This document shows positions 62,905-64,000 of a stretch of DNA of 64,000 bases, in pieces; position 1 is the first letter of the stretch, and every line of letters starts with the position of its first letter. The stretch lies in the NCBI RefSeq assembly GCF_007990755.1, contig NZ_BJXA01000030.1:32410-96409 (forward strand), read 5' to 3'. The notes under the pieces are model-generated. The model was not told the DNA's origin. It saw only the letters and a list, made by a program, of their open reading frames with translations, and did not search any database. Origin of the DNA: Nocardia ninae NBRC 108245 (GTDB lineage: Bacteria > Actinomycetota > Actinomycetes > Mycobacteriales > Mycobacteriaceae). The position numbers were made by a program, and so were the translations under genes.

Positions 62905-63993
62905 TCAGAGCCCCGAGGTGGGGCGGGCGAACAGCAGGTCGAGGTATGCGTGGACGTCCGCGGCAGAGTCCTGCAGCACGGCAATATGGTCGCTGTCGGG
63001 GTAGATCCGCGTGCTGAACTCCACGCCGTTGGCCTGAAGATCGAGTATCAGTGCGGCGAGGCTGTCCGCAGGGCAGTCCGTGTCGAGCAGGCCCTGGGTG
63101 ATCAAGATCGGCCGGTCGTAACCGGTCAGCGGGATGTCGGAGACCGGGCGGGCGATCGCAGCGAAGTCACCCTCGGCCATCGGCCGAGACAGTATCGAAG
63201 CAATGGAGACGCCCGCCATCCGTTCGGCCATGTTTTCCAGGCACAACCGCTCGGCGTCCGCGATGACCTCCCTGCCCAGCGCAGTGAGGTAGCTGTCCAG
63301 GTCGAACTCGGGACGCGCGGCCTTCACTCCGCACAGCATGTAAACGGCGTAGGCCTTCATTTGGGGCATAAGGATGTCGGGCAGCCCGGGGTGTCCAACG
63401 GCTATGAACGTGTCGACAGCACTGTGGCCAGGCGCCTGGACTACCGCTCCGCGATAGTCCAGCTCCGGGGCGTACCGGTTCGCGATGGCGGCGGTGAACA
63501 GCGCGGCATGCCCACCTTGGGAATGCCCCACCGCGGCCCAGGACGAGGACAGAGAGCCGTTGATCGTGCGGGCGGCGCGTAGCGCATCGATGGCGGCGTG
63601 GGCTTCGGCGTGGCCGTCCAAGTAGGGGTGCACACCAGGACTGCCCAGGCCGATGTAGTCAGTGGCCGCAATCGCGTAGCCCTGCGCCAACAGCCAGATC
63701 AGGTAGTCGCGGTAGCCACCGAGATCCTGGTTGGCTGACGGGGCGCAGGAGTCCGACACCCCGGTGGTGCCGTGCGTCCAGACAATCACCGGCCATCCGC
63801 CGGTAGGCGTAGCGCCGCTCGGAATGAACAGTGCCCCGCTCGACAGCGCGGGCTCATCTCGCGAGGTCTGGGTCCAGTAGGTGAACCCGAGCGCGACAGC
63901 CGCACCCGGTAGGTGCAGGTAAGCGGGCAGGTCGGCGTAACGGGTGACCGTCCCGGGGTCGGTGATGTGCGAGGTTGCCGTAGTGGTAGTCAT
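62905..63993 (-). CDS. Secretory-lipase-family alpha/beta hydrolase
   Basis: A 362-residue alpha/beta hydrolase of the LIP/secretory lipase type. It shows VIVWTHGTTGVSDSCAPS (oxyanion region), YAIAATDYIGLGSPG, the nucleophile GHSQGGHAAL (Ser about residue 168), the acid region TQGLLDTDCPAD and the histidine in YPDSDHIAVL. No signal peptide is visible at the N-terminus (MTTTTATSHITDPG), unlike secreted members. It is the first of three minus-strand genes, so the operon likely hydrolyses an ester or lactone and then oxidises the hydroxy-acyl product. The start is an ATG 7 bases from the window edge region. Confidence 0.85.
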   Translation of the reverse strand: MTTTTATSHITDPGTVTRYADLPAYLHLPGAAVALGFTYWTQTSRDEPALSSGALFIPSGATPTGGWPVIVWTHGTTGVSDSCAPSANQDLGGYRDYLIWLLAQGYAIAATDYIGLGSPGVHPYLDGHAEAHAAIDALRAARTINGSLSSSWAAVGHSQGGHAALFTAAIANRYAPELDYRGAVVQAPGHSAVDTFIAVGHPGLPDILMPQMKAYAVYMLCGVKAARPEFDLDSYLTALGREVIADAERLCLENMAERMAGVSIASILSRPMAEGDFAAIARPVSDIPLTGYDRPILITQGLLDTDCPADSLAALILDLQANGVEFSTRIYPDSDHIAVLQDSAADVHAYLDLLFARPTSGL

Positions 63994-64000
63994 GCGTGCC

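Noticed and set aside
1-64000. tRNA, rRNA and CRISPR arrays
   Set aside because: I scanned for tRNA-like cloverleaf ends, rRNA-conserved stretches and regularly spaced short repeats and saw none. A covariance-model search would be needed to exclude a tRNA near the integrase.

Overview
The window is high-GC actinobacterial DNA. The gene families present (EspR-like regulator, MAB_1171c/DUF6545 membrane protein, Rv3651-like proteins, WhiJ-type regulator with a DUF397 partner, MAS-like polyketide synthase) suggest a mycolate-containing actinomycete, most likely Nocardia. That assignment is inference from family content, not from a marker gene.

Layout. 0-6.1 kb: regulatory and accessory genes (degenerate resolvase/ATPase fusion, aminoglycoside-phosphotransferase-like kinase with an XRE-TPR regulator, WhiJ/DUF397 pair, methyltransferase). 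6.1-10.5 kb: a minus-strand set of a CYP102-like P450, a DUF6545 membrane protein, an ImmA/IrrE-like metalloprotease, an EspR-like regulator and a second HTH protein. 10.6-13.2 kb: two paralogous Rv3651-like genes. 13.5-15.6 kb: a four-gene mobile module ending in a tyrosine recombinase. 15.7-55.1 kb: a large mosaic biosynthetic region. 55.3-60.7 kb: a Na+/Ca2+ exchanger, LtrA and several broken genes. 61-64 kb: a lipase / YWTD beta-propeller / 3-hydroxyacyl-CoA dehydrogenase operon.

The biosynthetic region has three blocks. Block A (17.7-27.9 kb) is a tightly coupled operon: an AT-ACP protein, a KS-CLF-KR-DH protein (together a split PUFA-synthase/enediyne-type iterative PKS), a hotdog thioesterase, a P450, a membrane protein and a Rieske oxygenase. 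Block B (30.9-43.1 kb) has a CoA-transferase, an alpha/beta hydrolase, a two-module NRPS (C-A[Ser]-T-C-A[Pro-like]-T-TE) and a flavin monooxygenase one base downstream. That NRPS/monooxygenase pairing matches the enzymes that make bacterial pyrrolizidines and relatives (legonmycin, pyrrolizixenamide, bohemamine, brabantamide). Block C (43.4-54.8 kb) has a MAS-like KS-AT-DH-KR-ACP PKS flanked by two flavoprotein + AveC-like membrane protein pairs.

My main proposal is that the region encodes an acylated pyrrolizidine-type alkaloid whose acyl chain is built by a dedicated PUFA/enediyne-like PKS and then oxidised. I do not recognise this combination from a characterised cluster.

The blocks are separated by decayed transposase fragments (IS4, IS110, IS481, possibly IS1380) and by a fragment of the same integrase that sits at 14.5 kb. 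About 1.4 kb of promoter, small gene and PKS 5' end is present twice in inverted orientation (about 15.98-17.47 kb and 45.93-47.25 kb), and the left PKS copy is truncated. The cluster therefore looks assembled by recombination.
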